Shown: piece after piece, positions 1 to 8,554 of the stretch
How the letters are laid out: each line of letters begins with the position of its first letter
Position numbering within the stretch: the first letter of the stretch is position 1
Source: Scopulibacillus darangshiensis
GTDB taxonomy: Bacteria > Bacillota > Bacilli > Bacillales > Sporolactobacillaceae
Reading direction: 5' to 3'
Assembly: GCF_004341035.1 (NCBI RefSeq)
Contig: NZ_SLXK01000022.1
Span: forward strand, 1-64,000
DNA length: 64,000 nt
Translations under genes and position numbers: made by a program
Notes under the pieces: model-generated
What the model saw: the letters and a program-made list of their open reading frames with translations, nothing else
Databases searched by the model: none
What the model was told of the DNA's origin: nothing

Positions 1-132
1 TTTTTTCATTTATTTGATGCGTAACAGATATTGTGAAATCGCTTGATGGATAAGCATTTTCCGTCTTATTAAGGATTTTCTATGAATAATCTAGGTTATA
101 ATAAATTATTTTCTCTTTCGGGGGGTGATATC

Positions 133-708
133 ATGAGAAAATTAAAAGATCAGGATTTGAGGAACTTGTTATTAAAAGATCTTCATAATATATATCGAGA
201 TGACAATTCAACAAAAATAATTAATGAAATGGGCGTCCTTCACGGCCAATCACGAATAGATGTTGCAGTTATTAATGGCATTTTGCATGGTTTTGAAATT
301 AAGAGTGAAAGCGATAACTTGCTCAGGTTGCCTTCTCAAATGGAAGATTATAATAAGGTATTTGATAAAATGACTATTGTGATACAACGGAACCATTTGA
401 AAGAAGTTAGGGAAGTGATACCTAAATGGTGGGGTATCTGGTTGGTCACCTACTATCAAGGCGATTATAGAATTAGGGAAATCCGGAAAGGCAAAACCAA
501 CAATAATGTAGATCCTTATTCATTAAGTCATTTGTTATGGAGGGATGAGGCACTAGAAGTTTTAAAAGAAAGAGGCTTACAAAAAGGACTTTTAAGCAAG
601 CCTCGGGAAGAATTATACGCCAAAATTTGCAATTCAATAAGCCTTAGTGAAATACAGGGAGCTGTTAATCGTTGGTTGAAGGTTCGTGAAGGTTGGCGAG
701 CTCATTAA
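133..708 (+). CDS. sce7726 family protein
   Basis: Predicted 191-residue cytoplasmic protein that I recognise as the sce7726 family, whose biochemical role is unknown. Family-like features are the basic N-terminus with the DQDLRNLL motif, the central IDVAVINGILHGFEIKSE segment and a W-rich stretch (KWWGIWLV). The centre, acidic residues followed by an FEIKSE strand, resembles the core of PD-(D/E)xK nucleases; that resemblance is inference. The ATG at 133 is chosen over the upstream ATG at 82 because a G-rich Shine-Dalgarno (positions 120-127) sits just before it. The gene converges on a beta-family gene on the other strand and the two overlap by 44 bp at their 3' ends. Genes of these two families often neighbour each other, which suggests a shared function, possibly defence. 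Confidence 0.75.
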   Translation: MRKLKDQDLRNLLLKDLHNIYRDDNSTKIINEMGVLHGQSRIDVAVINGILHGFEIKSESDNLLRLPSQMEDYNKVFDKMTIVIQRNHLKEVREVIPKWWGIWLVTYYQGDYRIREIRKGKTNNNVDPYSLSHLLWRDEALEVLKERGLQKGLLSKPREELYAKICNSISLSEIQGAVNRWLKVREGWRAH

Positions 709-1768
709 CCACAAGTGTTAGATGATGATTTGTACCAACTTTCCTCCAGGTTTCGGCATTACCTGTTCTTTCAAGGCCATTGGCGCAGTTAAATATATAA
801 TCATCACCATAAGAATAATCCCTGCCACAATATATAGGATGAGAAACGACCCTTTCACACAAACCCCTCATTTGACCCCATTTTCCATGTTTAAAGCTGT
901 TAACGGAATACCCCCTGAATATAAGGTATTCATTCTCAGTAGTATACCTAATGTTAGCTGCCATTTTCATAAACCTAGGGTTTATTTGGGTATATTCTGG
1001 ATTAGAGATAATATAATCTCCAAAAGAAGGATATCTAGAAATTTTAGATTGTATGATGGATTTATATAATTGCCATTCTGATCTTGGTATACTGCCGTCG
1101 GTTCCTGTTTTAATTAAGGATAAGCTTTCAGGAATTGTTGTACCAACGAAACTTAATGTTCTCCAAGATTCAAGTTGCGGAAATGTTAAGAGGGATCCTA
1201 TGACTAATCGGGATAATCTTGAGGTATACTTTGGATCTAATTCTTTGTAATCAACTATTATATCAATTTCTTGCGGCGGTAAATCAAATTTGTTAAAAAT
1301 CTTTTCAATAACGGTTTCAATGTCCTCTATCTCATTATCATATAAACGAAGGCAAAATCCAGATTCGTATTTTGAAACAATCGAATTCATTGCAGCATAA
1401 TAATTTGGTCCGTTATTATATTGTAAAACTGGAACGGCCGAAATGCCATCGGAATCAAGCAAGTTAAAGATATATTCGAGAGGATGTTGCCCGTCTTCCA
1501 TTATTTCATCATCTTCTGGGCAGACTTGGGAGGCATCGATAAAAACAAGCCCTGAATTATTCCAAGAATTTTTGATTTGTTTGTTAATGTCCCCTAAATG
1601 TTCATCTAACGTCTTTTTAGGCATTTCCTTATCGAAGTCCCATTCTATTGGGGGGATTTCGATCACAGGAGTCATAGATTCTTTGATTGAATCGGTTAAT
1701 TTTTCTAGTGCACTTTGCTCACCTCTCTTCCACCTTACTATTGGAACATAATGGTTTGCATTGAACAT
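665..1768 (-). CDS. beta family protein (phage T4 beta-like)
   Basis: A 367-residue protein of the 'beta family', named after a phage T4 beta protein. Function is unknown. The N-terminus (NANHYVPIVRWKRGEQSAL) is typical: a YVPI(L/V)RWKRGE opening followed by a TIM-barrel-like alternation of strands and helices. The annotated start is the second of two close ATGs. The AGGAGG sequence (about 1776-1781) lies only one base from the ATG at 1774 but about seven bases from the ATG at 1768. The neighbour is the convergent sce7726 gene, and the last 44 bp are shared between strands. The pair may form one two-gene system despite opposite orientation; this is inferred from co-occurrence of the families, not shown by sequence. 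Confidence 0.75.
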   Translation of the reverse strand: MFNANHYVPIVRWKRGEQSALEKLTDSIKESMTPVIEIPPIEWDFDKEMPKKTLDEHLGDINKQIKNSWNNSGLVFIDASQVCPEDDEIMEDGQHPLEYIFNLLDSDGISAVPVLQYNNGPNYYAAMNSIVSKYESGFCLRLYDNEIEDIETVIEKIFNKFDLPPQEIDIIVDYKELDPKYTSRLSRLVIGSLLTFPQLESWRTLSFVGTTIPESLSLIKTGTDGSIPRSEWQLYKSIIQSKISRYPSFGDYIISNPEYTQINPRFMKMAANIRYTTENEYLIFRGYSVNSFKHGKWGQMRGLCERVVSHPIYCGRDYSYGDDYIFNCANGLERTGNAETWRKVGTNHHLTLVVNELANLHEPSTND

Positions 1769-1841
1769 GGTCATTCCTCCTTTTTTTCAATAAAATATAC
1801 GGGGGAAATCCCTATTGGTTTCAAATATTCAGTAAATAATT

Positions 1842-2375
1842 TTAATTGGTTAACAATATAGTAGACCTTATACACCGATTCCTATGGTTCCCAATACTCC
1901 GCTTATTATCAATTGGCTTTTCCGTTGCAGGTTGGGTGACACCGGATTTATATTCGGTACGGTAGCCCGAGCCCACTTCAGTCCCTTGCGTGCTCGACCA
2001 AGACCATTCACTGCCGCCGTAACGAATAGCTCTCTCTACTTCTCCGGCTACTTCATTTTCCTTAATGCCCGGTTCTAAGATATTCATCGCCGCTTCCATA
2101 CCCAAATCCGCAATTCTAGCAGCATGCCGAAGATATTTTATTTCCGCATCGTCTTTTATAGCTAGTATATTATCGAGCATAGGTACAGCATTCACCCATT
2201 TTGCGGCGGGCAATAATTCTTGAAGAACAATATATTCATTCGCTAACAACAGACCCGGTGCCAATTGCTGAAGGACACTGTAAGTCGCTAAATGCCATTC
2301 TGAATTCCCTGCCAGCTGAATTTGGTTAGATGCTATAAATTCTAGATATGGACACAAGGACCTAAGCATTTCCAC
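1842..2375 (-). pseudogene. Decayed M24 (Xaa-Pro aminopeptidase/creatinase-like) metallopeptidase fragment
   Basis: A 177-codon open stretch matches the middle of an M24 family peptidase. It covers the linker around IKDDAEIKYLRHAARIADLGMEAA and the start of the catalytic pita-bread fold (GTEVGSGYRTEYKSGVTQPATEKPI). The usual N-terminal creatinase-like domain is largely missing. The C-terminal half with the metal-binding Asp, His and Glu residues is absent: after PATEKPI the frame runs into unrelated sequence. Intact members are roughly 350-400 residues, so this is about half a gene truncated at both ends and should be inactive. Its 5' part contains a 55-bp segment also present inside the lipase gene at 4591-4645 (see repeats). 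No convincing ribosome binding site was found. Confidence 0.7.
2265..2319 (+). repeat. 55-bp segment shared with 4591-4645 (copy 1)
   Basis: Positions 2265-2319 and 4591-4645 match at 52 of 55 bases on the same strand, including 38 consecutive identical bases (2270-2307 against 4596-4633). Here the segment lies inside the M24 remnant and is read antisense to it. In the other copy it is read in sense as part of the lipase/helical protein. Confidence 0.9.
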
Positions 2376-2579
2376 CCCAGCCCCTCCCTTCTTACCATCC
2401 TTTGCCCTATGCGAACGAAAATGGCAATTTAACGTTCACAAAGCCCTGACACTTCTTTATAATAAAGGGTGGATATAAGTGTAAATTTATCCTTTTTATA
2501 CTCGCAATAACACATACATATTAAGAGCAAAGTTTTTTGGGATCCGAATGATCATCTTAGATTAGGAGGTTTTCACTCT

Positions 2580-3512
2580 ATGAAACATAAGAAAAAGGTA
2601 ATTGTACTTGGAATAGGATTAACATTGCTATTAGGGGGGTGCGGGGGCATGGATGGATCAAAGCATAAAGCAGACGGCAACGGCGATACTTCTGAAAATA
2701 AGACTAACGATAATGAATACATCAGTGTTCAGGACTATACGGGCCAGGGTTACGAGCTCAAAAATGGTGAAGCAACTGACAAAATCGCTGAAGCTCACAA
2801 GGATGAGATTGATAAGGCTGTTAAAAACTTTTTCCTAGATAAATATAAAACAAAGGTGGAGGTTCATAACATTGTTGGCAATAAAGACGGTGCCACGGTG
2901 TTTGTGGAATCTGTTGGTGAACCGCATTTTTACACATATGCCATTGTTCCGATAGATCGTGAAACCAAGCAAGTTAAGTATGATGGGGTTTGGTCACAAG
3001 AGGGGCAAGTTGAGGATGCCATTATGGGCGGTATTTTTGCCTTAATATTTGATAAAGAGATAGTTAATCTGAATAATTATTTAGACAGTATCGTGAAAAA
3101 ATACCCTGTTACAGGAAAGTCAAAAGAGGCTATTGCAAATGTGAGTGCTACGGGATATAGTACTTCCTATTATTATATTACCACCTATGGCGATGTGTTT
3201 AACAAACTTTTAGAAGCTTATTTAAAAAACCCCAATCTCAGTAAAAAAGAATGGAAAAGACAATTTAATAGAACTTCCTACAAACCCAAGGGAGTTTTAA
3301 TAACAATACAAATGTTTATGAAGGAAAAGGGTGTTAAACCCGATAAAAAAATATTAAATCAATTAGTATCTGATATTGAAAATAAAGATGGATTACCACG
3401 CGGATCTTATTCCATTCTACTAAATGACAATCGCATAAATAGAAAAACTGGAGATGGGACAAAAGACAACACCCTTGAGCATTCATATCCAAACGATATT
3501 ATTAAAAAATAG
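2580..3512 (+). CDS. DUF1672 family lipoprotein, probable immunity protein of the adjacent lipase toxin
   Basis: A 310-residue lipoprotein. The signal sequence MKHKKKVIVLGIGLTLLLGG ends in a lipobox (LGGC) with Cys21 as the lipidation site, so the protein should be anchored to the outer face of the membrane. The rest matches DUF1672 lipoproteins of Bacillus and Staphylococcus: YISVQDYTGQGYELKNG, then FFLDKYKTKVEVHNIVG, VFVESVGEPHFYTYAIVPID and a C-terminal SYSILLNDN block. It starts at an ATG after TTAGGAGG. The lipase gene begins 18 bp after its stop, so the two are probably co-transcribed. In S. aureus a lipoprotein (TilA) protects against the secreted phospholipase TslA. By position and topology this protein could do the same; that role is inferred. 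Confidence 0.8.
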   Translation: MKHKKKVIVLGIGLTLLLGGCGGMDGSKHKADGNGDTSENKTNDNEYISVQDYTGQGYELKNGEATDKIAEAHKDEIDKAVKNFFLDKYKTKVEVHNIVGNKDGATVFVESVGEPHFYTYAIVPIDRETKQVKYDGVWSQEGQVEDAIMGGIFALIFDKEIVNLNNYLDSIVKKYPVTGKSKEAIANVSATGYSTSYYYITTYGDVFNKLLEAYLKNPNLSKKEWKRQFNRTSYKPKGVLITIQMFMKEKGVKPDKKILNQLVSDIENKDGLPRGSYSILLNDNRINRKTGDGTKDNTLEHSYPNDIIKK

Positions 3513-3530
3513 AAAGAGAGGTTACCCTCA

Positions 3531-5624
3531 ATGCCCCAAGATAAGGTTGACCCTGTGCATAATATAGAACTTATTAATAATGATAAAGATTTAGTTGAAT
3601 TAGCGGGCTATCATGCGTATAAAACCCCGGCTAGGGATAAAAAGATTGTTGTTAACGGCTATAATTATCGTGTAATTGATATAAATTACAACGGGCGGGG
3701 CGGGTTAGATGCTTTGACTGTTGTCAATACCTCAACTGATGATATATCCATTGTCTTTGTAGGAACGGCTGATAATAAGGATAAAATTACCGATGCACAG
3801 CTTTTAAGCGACGTCCCCCCTGCACAGATAAAAGCCGCTAAAAAATATTTCAATGACATGAAAAACAAGTATGAAAAAAACGGCCATAGAATTACCTCCG
3901 TCACGGGTAATTCCCTTGGTGGCGGACTGGCGAACGCGGTGGGTATCGAGCATTCTGATGTAAAGGTCGTCACACTTAACCCTGCCCTGCTCCCTGATAA
4001 TATGATCGACCCGGACAAATCTTATGACAACATTACCAATTACTTCAGCCAATATGACCCCCTGACATTGGCGGAGAAATCCGCGGGGTTGGGTGAACGG
4101 ATTCCGGGTAAACATTATATTATTAACAACGGGATTGCTAAGTTTAGCAAACTCGGTACAAACCACACAGGGTATATACGAGGGGAAGGTAAGACTGGAG
4201 AAAAGGGGCAGTTTTACACCATTGGAGTTGAAGGTGAGCCGGGCTTCGGGAGAATTTATATTGCTGCTGATGATAGTATTGTGACGAGCATCTGGACGGG
4301 CAAGTCGCTATACAGGGGCGGATCGGGCAGGATTGATATTAACTACGAAACTCTGAATACACTTTCCATCGCCTTGCATGGCAATGTGACAGACAGATTG
4401 AAGCTTGTCCAGGAATATTTGGGCCATTCGGTGGCAATCGTCGATGAAGAACAGAGTCAATATAGACATCGTGTCTCATCGCTTCAAGAGACTTTCTCTG
4501 AAGCGATTGAAAGCTCTTTTGGCTATGGCATCGCGGTGTCGGAAAGCATGCTCAGGATGGCTGTTGATAAACTTATTTCTTTACTTAATGTTGCAGAAGG
4601 ACACTGTAAGTCGCTAAATGCCATTCTGAATTCTCCGCCAGCTGAGTTAATTGAAAAGTTAACATCAACGGACATTAGTGTTGAAAGTATTTTTAGAGAA
4701 TTAAAGGGGCATTTCTACAATCTCAAAGATCATATTGATGACTTTGCAGGCGCCATTAAACACACCATCCACGAAAAGGTCCCTGCCTTATTTGAAAATG
4801 AAAAATTTACAGATGCCATAGTTGGCGAATTAAAAGCTCACTATGACATCATTGCCAAGAATAAGGATGCTGTATTACATCAATTAACTGAATTTCAGGG
4901 CCAAGTCAAAGAAACAGCTGATGCGTTTAAAGACCGTGACGAAGGCCTAGCGGGTGCCATTAAAACGAATGCCTCTCCGGGAGAAACTAAAACCGTCCAG
5001 CGAGCAAATATTTATAAGATCGAAGAGTCTCCTTATATGCTGGAACATATGCGAATAAAGCAGCTATTCGTAGACTTCTCCTTCTCGAGATTTAAAAACG
5101 ACACGCACGTGTTATTAATTCCGTTATTAAACATATTGGAAACCACACTTTTTACGATCGAAAACGGACTGGAAATATTGTCCGCAACGATTAAAGGAGC
5201 AGCCAAGATCGCTTTTCATGGTAATTTGGTAGGCTCACTGATAAGCAAATTTACTAGCTTTGATGACAAAATTAAAGGCGTTGTTAATAAGGCTTTAGAG
5301 CCGCTTGATGAAATTGCCGCTGATGTTGAAGGGATTAGAAATGCCGTCGGCAGCTTAATCACCGACTACCCCACTTTGCTCGCTAATTTCAAACCATACT
5401 TTGATAATGCCGCCTTTCAAATATCAAACTACCACAATGTCTATTTGTACAACCAGGCAGCTTTATCTATTCTGGAAGAGATGGCATTGCTCTTCAGTGA
5501 TATCGTTAGTCAGCTTTCACATCATGAAGCGAAAGCGATCGACACACTGTGTGACATATCCAAGAGTGTTAAAGGAAATATGCAGCTTCTAGATGAGCAG
5601 ATAGCGCGCGGGACACTCATTTAA
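3531..5624 (+). CDS. TslA-like lipase with C-terminal helical (reverse LXG) domain, putative type VII secreted toxin
   Basis: A 697-residue protein without a signal peptide. Residues about 20-250 form an alpha/beta-hydrolase lipase domain. The nucleophile elbow is G126-N-S128-L-G-G, and likely triad partners are D176 (in QYDPLT) and H212 (in GTNHTGY). From about residue 270 to the end the protein is almost entirely helical (for example TLSIALHGNVTDRLKLVQEY, and long amphipathic helices without Pro), as in LXG-type type VII secretion targeting domains but at the C-terminus. Catalytic head first and helical domain last is the arrangement described for TslA. The start follows an AGAGAGG site. 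The DUF1672 lipoprotein gene lies 18 bp upstream. The small helical partner genes expected for such substrates were not found within the window. Residues near 352-370 are encoded by DNA shared with the M24 remnant upstream. Confidence 0.75.
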   Translation: MPQDKVDPVHNIELINNDKDLVELAGYHAYKTPARDKKIVVNGYNYRVIDINYNGRGGLDALTVVNTSTDDISIVFVGTADNKDKITDAQLLSDVPPAQIKAAKKYFNDMKNKYEKNGHRITSVTGNSLGGGLANAVGIEHSDVKVVTLNPALLPDNMIDPDKSYDNITNYFSQYDPLTLAEKSAGLGERIPGKHYIINNGIAKFSKLGTNHTGYIRGEGKTGEKGQFYTIGVEGEPGFGRIYIAADDSIVTSIWTGKSLYRGGSGRIDINYETLNTLSIALHGNVTDRLKLVQEYLGHSVAIVDEEQSQYRHRVSSLQETFSEAIESSFGYGIAVSESMLRMAVDKLISLLNVAEGHCKSLNAILNSPPAELIEKLTSTDISVESIFRELKGHFYNLKDHIDDFAGAIKHTIHEKVPALFENEKFTDAIVGELKAHYDIIAKNKDAVLHQLTEFQGQVKETADAFKDRDEGLAGAIKTNASPGETKTVQRANIYKIEESPYMLEHMRIKQLFVDFSFSRFKNDTHVLLIPLLNILETTLFTIENGLEILSATIKGAAKIAFHGNLVGSLISKFTSFDDKIKGVVNKALEPLDEIAADVEGIRNAVGSLITDYPTLLANFKPYFDNAAFQISNYHNVYLYNQAALSILEEMALLFSDIVSQLSHHEAKAIDTLCDISKSVKGNMQLLDEQIARGTLI
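4591..4645 (+). repeat. 55-bp segment shared with 2265-2319 (copy 2)
   Basis: Second copy of the segment described at 2265-2319, in the same strand orientation with three mismatches. It lies in frame inside the helical domain of the lipase gene and encodes the stretch around AEGHCKSLNAILNS. Confidence 0.9.
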
Positions 5625-5803
5625 TTCTGACTGGGTTGTTCCGCGCAAGCTACCTTAGCTACGCCATAAAGGCCAACTTAGATAAATGGCATACCGCTTT
5701 CAAATTTACAAAGTTAACGATACTGCCAGTCCATAAATCAAAAAGTCTTTCGGTTGACGCTAACGCAACAGAGTTATAGTTTCCTTAAAAATTATTGCCT
5801 CTT

Positions 5804-6433
5804 TTATAACCCGCTTTTTTGAACAATAAATTCCCCGACACGGACCATTTGATCAGCATCATAAATTTCATCGAACTCTAATTTTTTCACGCCATATTGG
5901 ATCTTCAGTTCCCTTTCTAACAGCCCATCCTTTTCCCAATTGACGGCTTTAATCGTCTGGTATCGGAATTTTTGCTGAAAGTCCAAATCCTTATTCGTAA
6001 ACCACACTCTTTTATTTGTTACAATGAGATAGCCTTTGATTTCCTTTTTGCTGGACTTATCAAATTCACAGTTTAAGAAGGTTATCCCTTGTTCGTCTTC
6101 TTCAAAAACCTTATTAATAAGGTTCCGGAAAAATGGTTTGTTTGCCTTTACCTCATCATACTCGTACTTTGTGTAATCCAGGCTTTCGACAGCTACAACC
6201 TTTGAAAGAAGCGCTAAAACGTCATTGTGTTGCCTTTCTTTCTTTATCTCTCGCTGCCTCGCTTGTTCAGCAGCACGTTCTTTGGCCAAATTCTTTTTGG
6301 CTGCCTTTTCTTCTTCCTTCTTCAGTCTGTAGGTTGCTACCTTTTCCCGAACCTCTTCCGGATCTTGTTTTCTTGCCAGGACTTTGACGAACGCGTCCTC
6401 AACCTTATAACACACTTTTCTATAAACGCCCAA
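5804..6433 (-). CDS. PH-domain-like (bacterial PH) protein with coiled-coil N-terminus
   Basis: A 209-residue cytoplasmic protein. Residues about 25-70 are a highly charged helix rich in Lys, Glu and Arg, likely a coiled coil. Residues about 110-205 have the pattern of a bacterial PH/GRAM-like domain: 'KGYLIVTNKRVWFTNK' followed by a run of strands and a final helix (DADQMVRVGEFIVQK). Start is TTG at 6431-6433, supported by the GGAGGAAGG Shine-Dalgarno immediately upstream. Its stop is about 180 bp from the convergent lipase gene. The next gene upstream (YHYH protein) ends 12 bp before this start, so the two are probably transcribed together. Function is not known; membrane or protein binding is typical of the fold. 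Confidence 0.65.
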   Translation of the reverse strand: MGVYRKVCYKVEDAFVKVLARKQDPEEVREKVATYRLKKEEEKAAKKNLAKERAAEQARQREIKKERQHNDVLALLSKVVAVESLDYTKYEYDEVKANKPFFRNLINKVFEEDEQGITFLNCEFDKSSKKEIKGYLIVTNKRVWFTNKDLDFQQKFRYQTIKAVNWEKDGLLERELKIQYGVKKLEFDEIYDADQMVRVGEFIVQKSGL

Positions 6434-6445
6434 TTGCCTTCCTCC

Positions 6446-7702
6446 CTACGAAACCATTTTTCTTGCGACATAGAGCCGGCGCGCCAGCCAGCTGGCTATA
6501 ACAACAACAATCCCCAGCGAGGTTTGTACATTTTCTTTTTGCTGTTCCGATTCATATTCTTTAGCGCCTAACTTATAATAGTGTTTGTAAATCACTTTAG
6601 ACGCTATGTATTTCTTAGGGACGTGAAGGGTTTCTCCGCTTGCTCCCATGTCATAAGCGGGCTGCCCAATTTTATCAACCCCGGTATTTGAATCAAAGCC
6701 TTCTTTATACCATTTAATGTATTTATCCTTCGGCAGATTAGGCTTCTTATATTCAAGCCTTTTAAAGGCGGCGTTATACCCTTTATCATAATAAATCTTT
6801 TTTAATTCCGTCTGACCTTTCTCGAAACCCTTATTATAAGCCTCAAGGTAACTTCCCTTTAAGTCATCCGTGACTTGGGTTTTATCATTTTGTCCCGCTT
6901 TATAGCCGAGAGCAAAGAGGCTATCTTTCTTTTTCTCATCCTTTTCTTTTATAGCCCTTTCAAATCCGGCAGCAAACGCCGATTCCAATGGCTCATTTCC
7001 TTTATACTTTGCCGGAATTTCCTTTTTGTCTTGTTTTCTGCCTAACGCATACCCGTCTTTTTCAGCCTTATCTTTCTCAGAACCTATCTTTTCGCTTCCT
7101 TCTTCATAACCTTTGTCGTAGCCCGTTTCATAGCCCTCTTTATAAGCCGCTGAACCCTTTGATATCACCGGATTCTTTTCATTTTGTTTATAACCGTCTC
7201 TTTTGCCTGCAGCGTAACCCGCGTTCTCACCATTTTCCTTGTCCCGGTCCGCATTTTGTTGTGCGATTTGTTCTGGGCTTCCATTAATTTTTGACGTGTC
7301 ATAACCATCAGGTGCTTCACACGGAATACCATCGTCAACACTATTGCCCCAACCGTCCAGCCTTTCCGGATCGTTTGTTTTCGAATAACCTTTGGCGTTC
7401 CAGTATTCGACCACTGCGTCATAACTTGAGAAATCAGAGCAGTCTTTATCTGATGATTGTTGTGACGATGATGGTGTTGATGTTGTTGAAGATGATGGCG
7501 AACTTGGCGTAGAATTGCCGTCGGACGATGACTCCCCTCCGCCTTTGTGGTAATGGTATCCCGTACACAGTCCCTTCGCCTTCGACTTTTCAGAGCAATT
7601 ATGTCCCCCATTGCTGTCTAACCTGCCCGGATGCCCCTCTGCCATTTCCTGAAATGAAAAGAACACTAAAAATAAAACCAGCAAAGCAAAAATCCCTTTC
7701 AC
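6446..7702 (-). CDS. YHYH- and Excalibur-domain surface protein with glycine/tyrosine repeats
   Basis: A 418-residue exported protein. Residues 1-22 form a signal peptide. Residues about 24-52 are a YHYH domain (HPGRLDSNGGHNC to GYHYHK). A Ser/Thr/Pro linker follows, then an Excalibur-like domain ending NSVDDGIPCE, the Cys/Asp calcium-binding type. Residues about 160-350 hold imperfect repeats of the form GY..GY..G. The C-terminus has a hydrophobic segment (LGIVVVIASWLARRL) and basic tail, suggesting membrane anchoring; there is no LPxTG-type motif. The start is GTG after AAAGGGG. The Excalibur segment is very similar to that of the sortase substrate at 8555-9085, so the two proteins probably share a ligand or partner. 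Confidence 0.7.
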   Translation of the reverse strand: MKGIFALLVLFLVFFSFQEMAEGHPGRLDSNGGHNCSEKSKAKGLCTGYHYHKGGGESSSDGNSTPSSPSSSTTSTPSSSQQSSDKDCSDFSSYDAVVEYWNAKGYSKTNDPERLDGWGNSVDDGIPCEAPDGYDTSKINGSPEQIAQQNADRDKENGENAGYAAGKRDGYKQNEKNPVISKGSAAYKEGYETGYDKGYEEGSEKIGSEKDKAEKDGYALGRKQDKKEIPAKYKGNEPLESAFAAGFERAIKEKDEKKKDSLFALGYKAGQNDKTQVTDDLKGSYLEAYNKGFEKGQTELKKIYYDKGYNAAFKRLEYKKPNLPKDKYIKWYKEGFDSNTGVDKIGQPAYDMGASGETLHVPKKYIASKVIYKHYYKLGAKEYESEQQKENVQTSLGIVVVIASWLARRLYVARKMVS

Positions 7703-7869
7703 TTTACATCCCCTTTCTCTACAGAGTTTATTGAATAGTCATAATTTTATTTTATCTGACCTATGACTATTGATATAGTGAATTTTTACCTATTTATTAA
7801 AACTTTTAACAGATTTGAAAAAGGGGAGATATAGTAACCCATTGTTCAGAACCTTTAGTTTAATTCAAC

Positions 7870-8478
7870 TTAACCCACCTTCACCAGCCCTGACTGAATA
7901 ATATACCGATATGGCGCATCACCGACAAATTTAAAAGGATAACAGGTCGAGATCGTTAATGAAGGTTTATCTTTTTTTACAACTACGGTTTTATCATCGG
8001 CCTTTGTGATAAATATTTTTTGGATTTGATAGACGTATTCCCGGCCTTTGTAGTCCAAATAAATAAGATCACCAATCCTTGAATCTCCCATCTCAGTAAA
8101 AACGGTATCTCTGTGACCGGCCAATAATATATGCCCGGTTTTATCCGGAGTAACCGTCCATTGGCTATCATGCATACCCACGCCCTGTTTTAATGTGTCA
8201 GGTCCTGTTCCCCAATAGACGGGATATTTCTGCTTAATTGAAGGAACTTTTAATATCCCTATTTTCTCGCCTTTTGTTAAATGTTCCGCGTGGCTTTCTC
8301 CTGGTACCTCAGTTAATCTCTTTTTAACCGTTCTATCATACTTTAAATAGTGATTTAATTCGTCATGGCTCATGGACTGGATCGCCTGTCTTTGCTCCCA
8401 CCAATTATAACCACTTATTAAAACGACTGCGATCCCTATTATAAGTAACAGTAATCCTATAAATTTAACTTTTGTCAT
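7870..8478 (-). CDS. srtD: Class D sortase
   Basis: A 202-residue membrane-anchored transpeptidase that would attach sorted surface proteins to the cell wall. It has an N-terminal membrane segment (residues 5-23) and an extracytoplasmic catalytic domain with all expected residues: H122 (LAGHRDT), C179 (TISTCYPF) and R191 (PYRYI). The ATG at 8478 is preferred over the TTG at 8493 because the GGGGGAG site (8485-8491) lies six bases before it. The gene immediately upstream encodes a substrate with the LPNTA signal, the motif handled by class D sortases such as B. anthracis SrtC, so enzyme and substrate form a pair. About 60 bp separate them and they are likely co-transcribed. Confidence 0.9.
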   Translation of the reverse strand: MTKVKFIGLLLLIIGIAVVLISGYNWWEQRQAIQSMSHDELNHYLKYDRTVKKRLTEVPGESHAEHLTKGEKIGILKVPSIKQKYPVYWGTGPDTLKQGVGMHDSQWTVTPDKTGHILLAGHRDTVFTEMGDSRIGDLIYLDYKGREYVYQIQKIFITKADDKTVVVKKDKPSLTISTCYPFKFVGDAPYRYIIQSGLVKVG

Positions 8479-8554
8479 AGATTTCTCCCCCAAAGTTAAT
8501 AGGCAGGCTATGTCTATAACCTGCCTATCATGGAATGGAAAAGCTACTCTTTTT

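Noticed and set aside
6446-7702. YHYH protein as a second sortase substrate
   Set aside because: The C-terminus has a hydrophobic helix and basic tail but no LPxTA/LPxTG-like motif before it.
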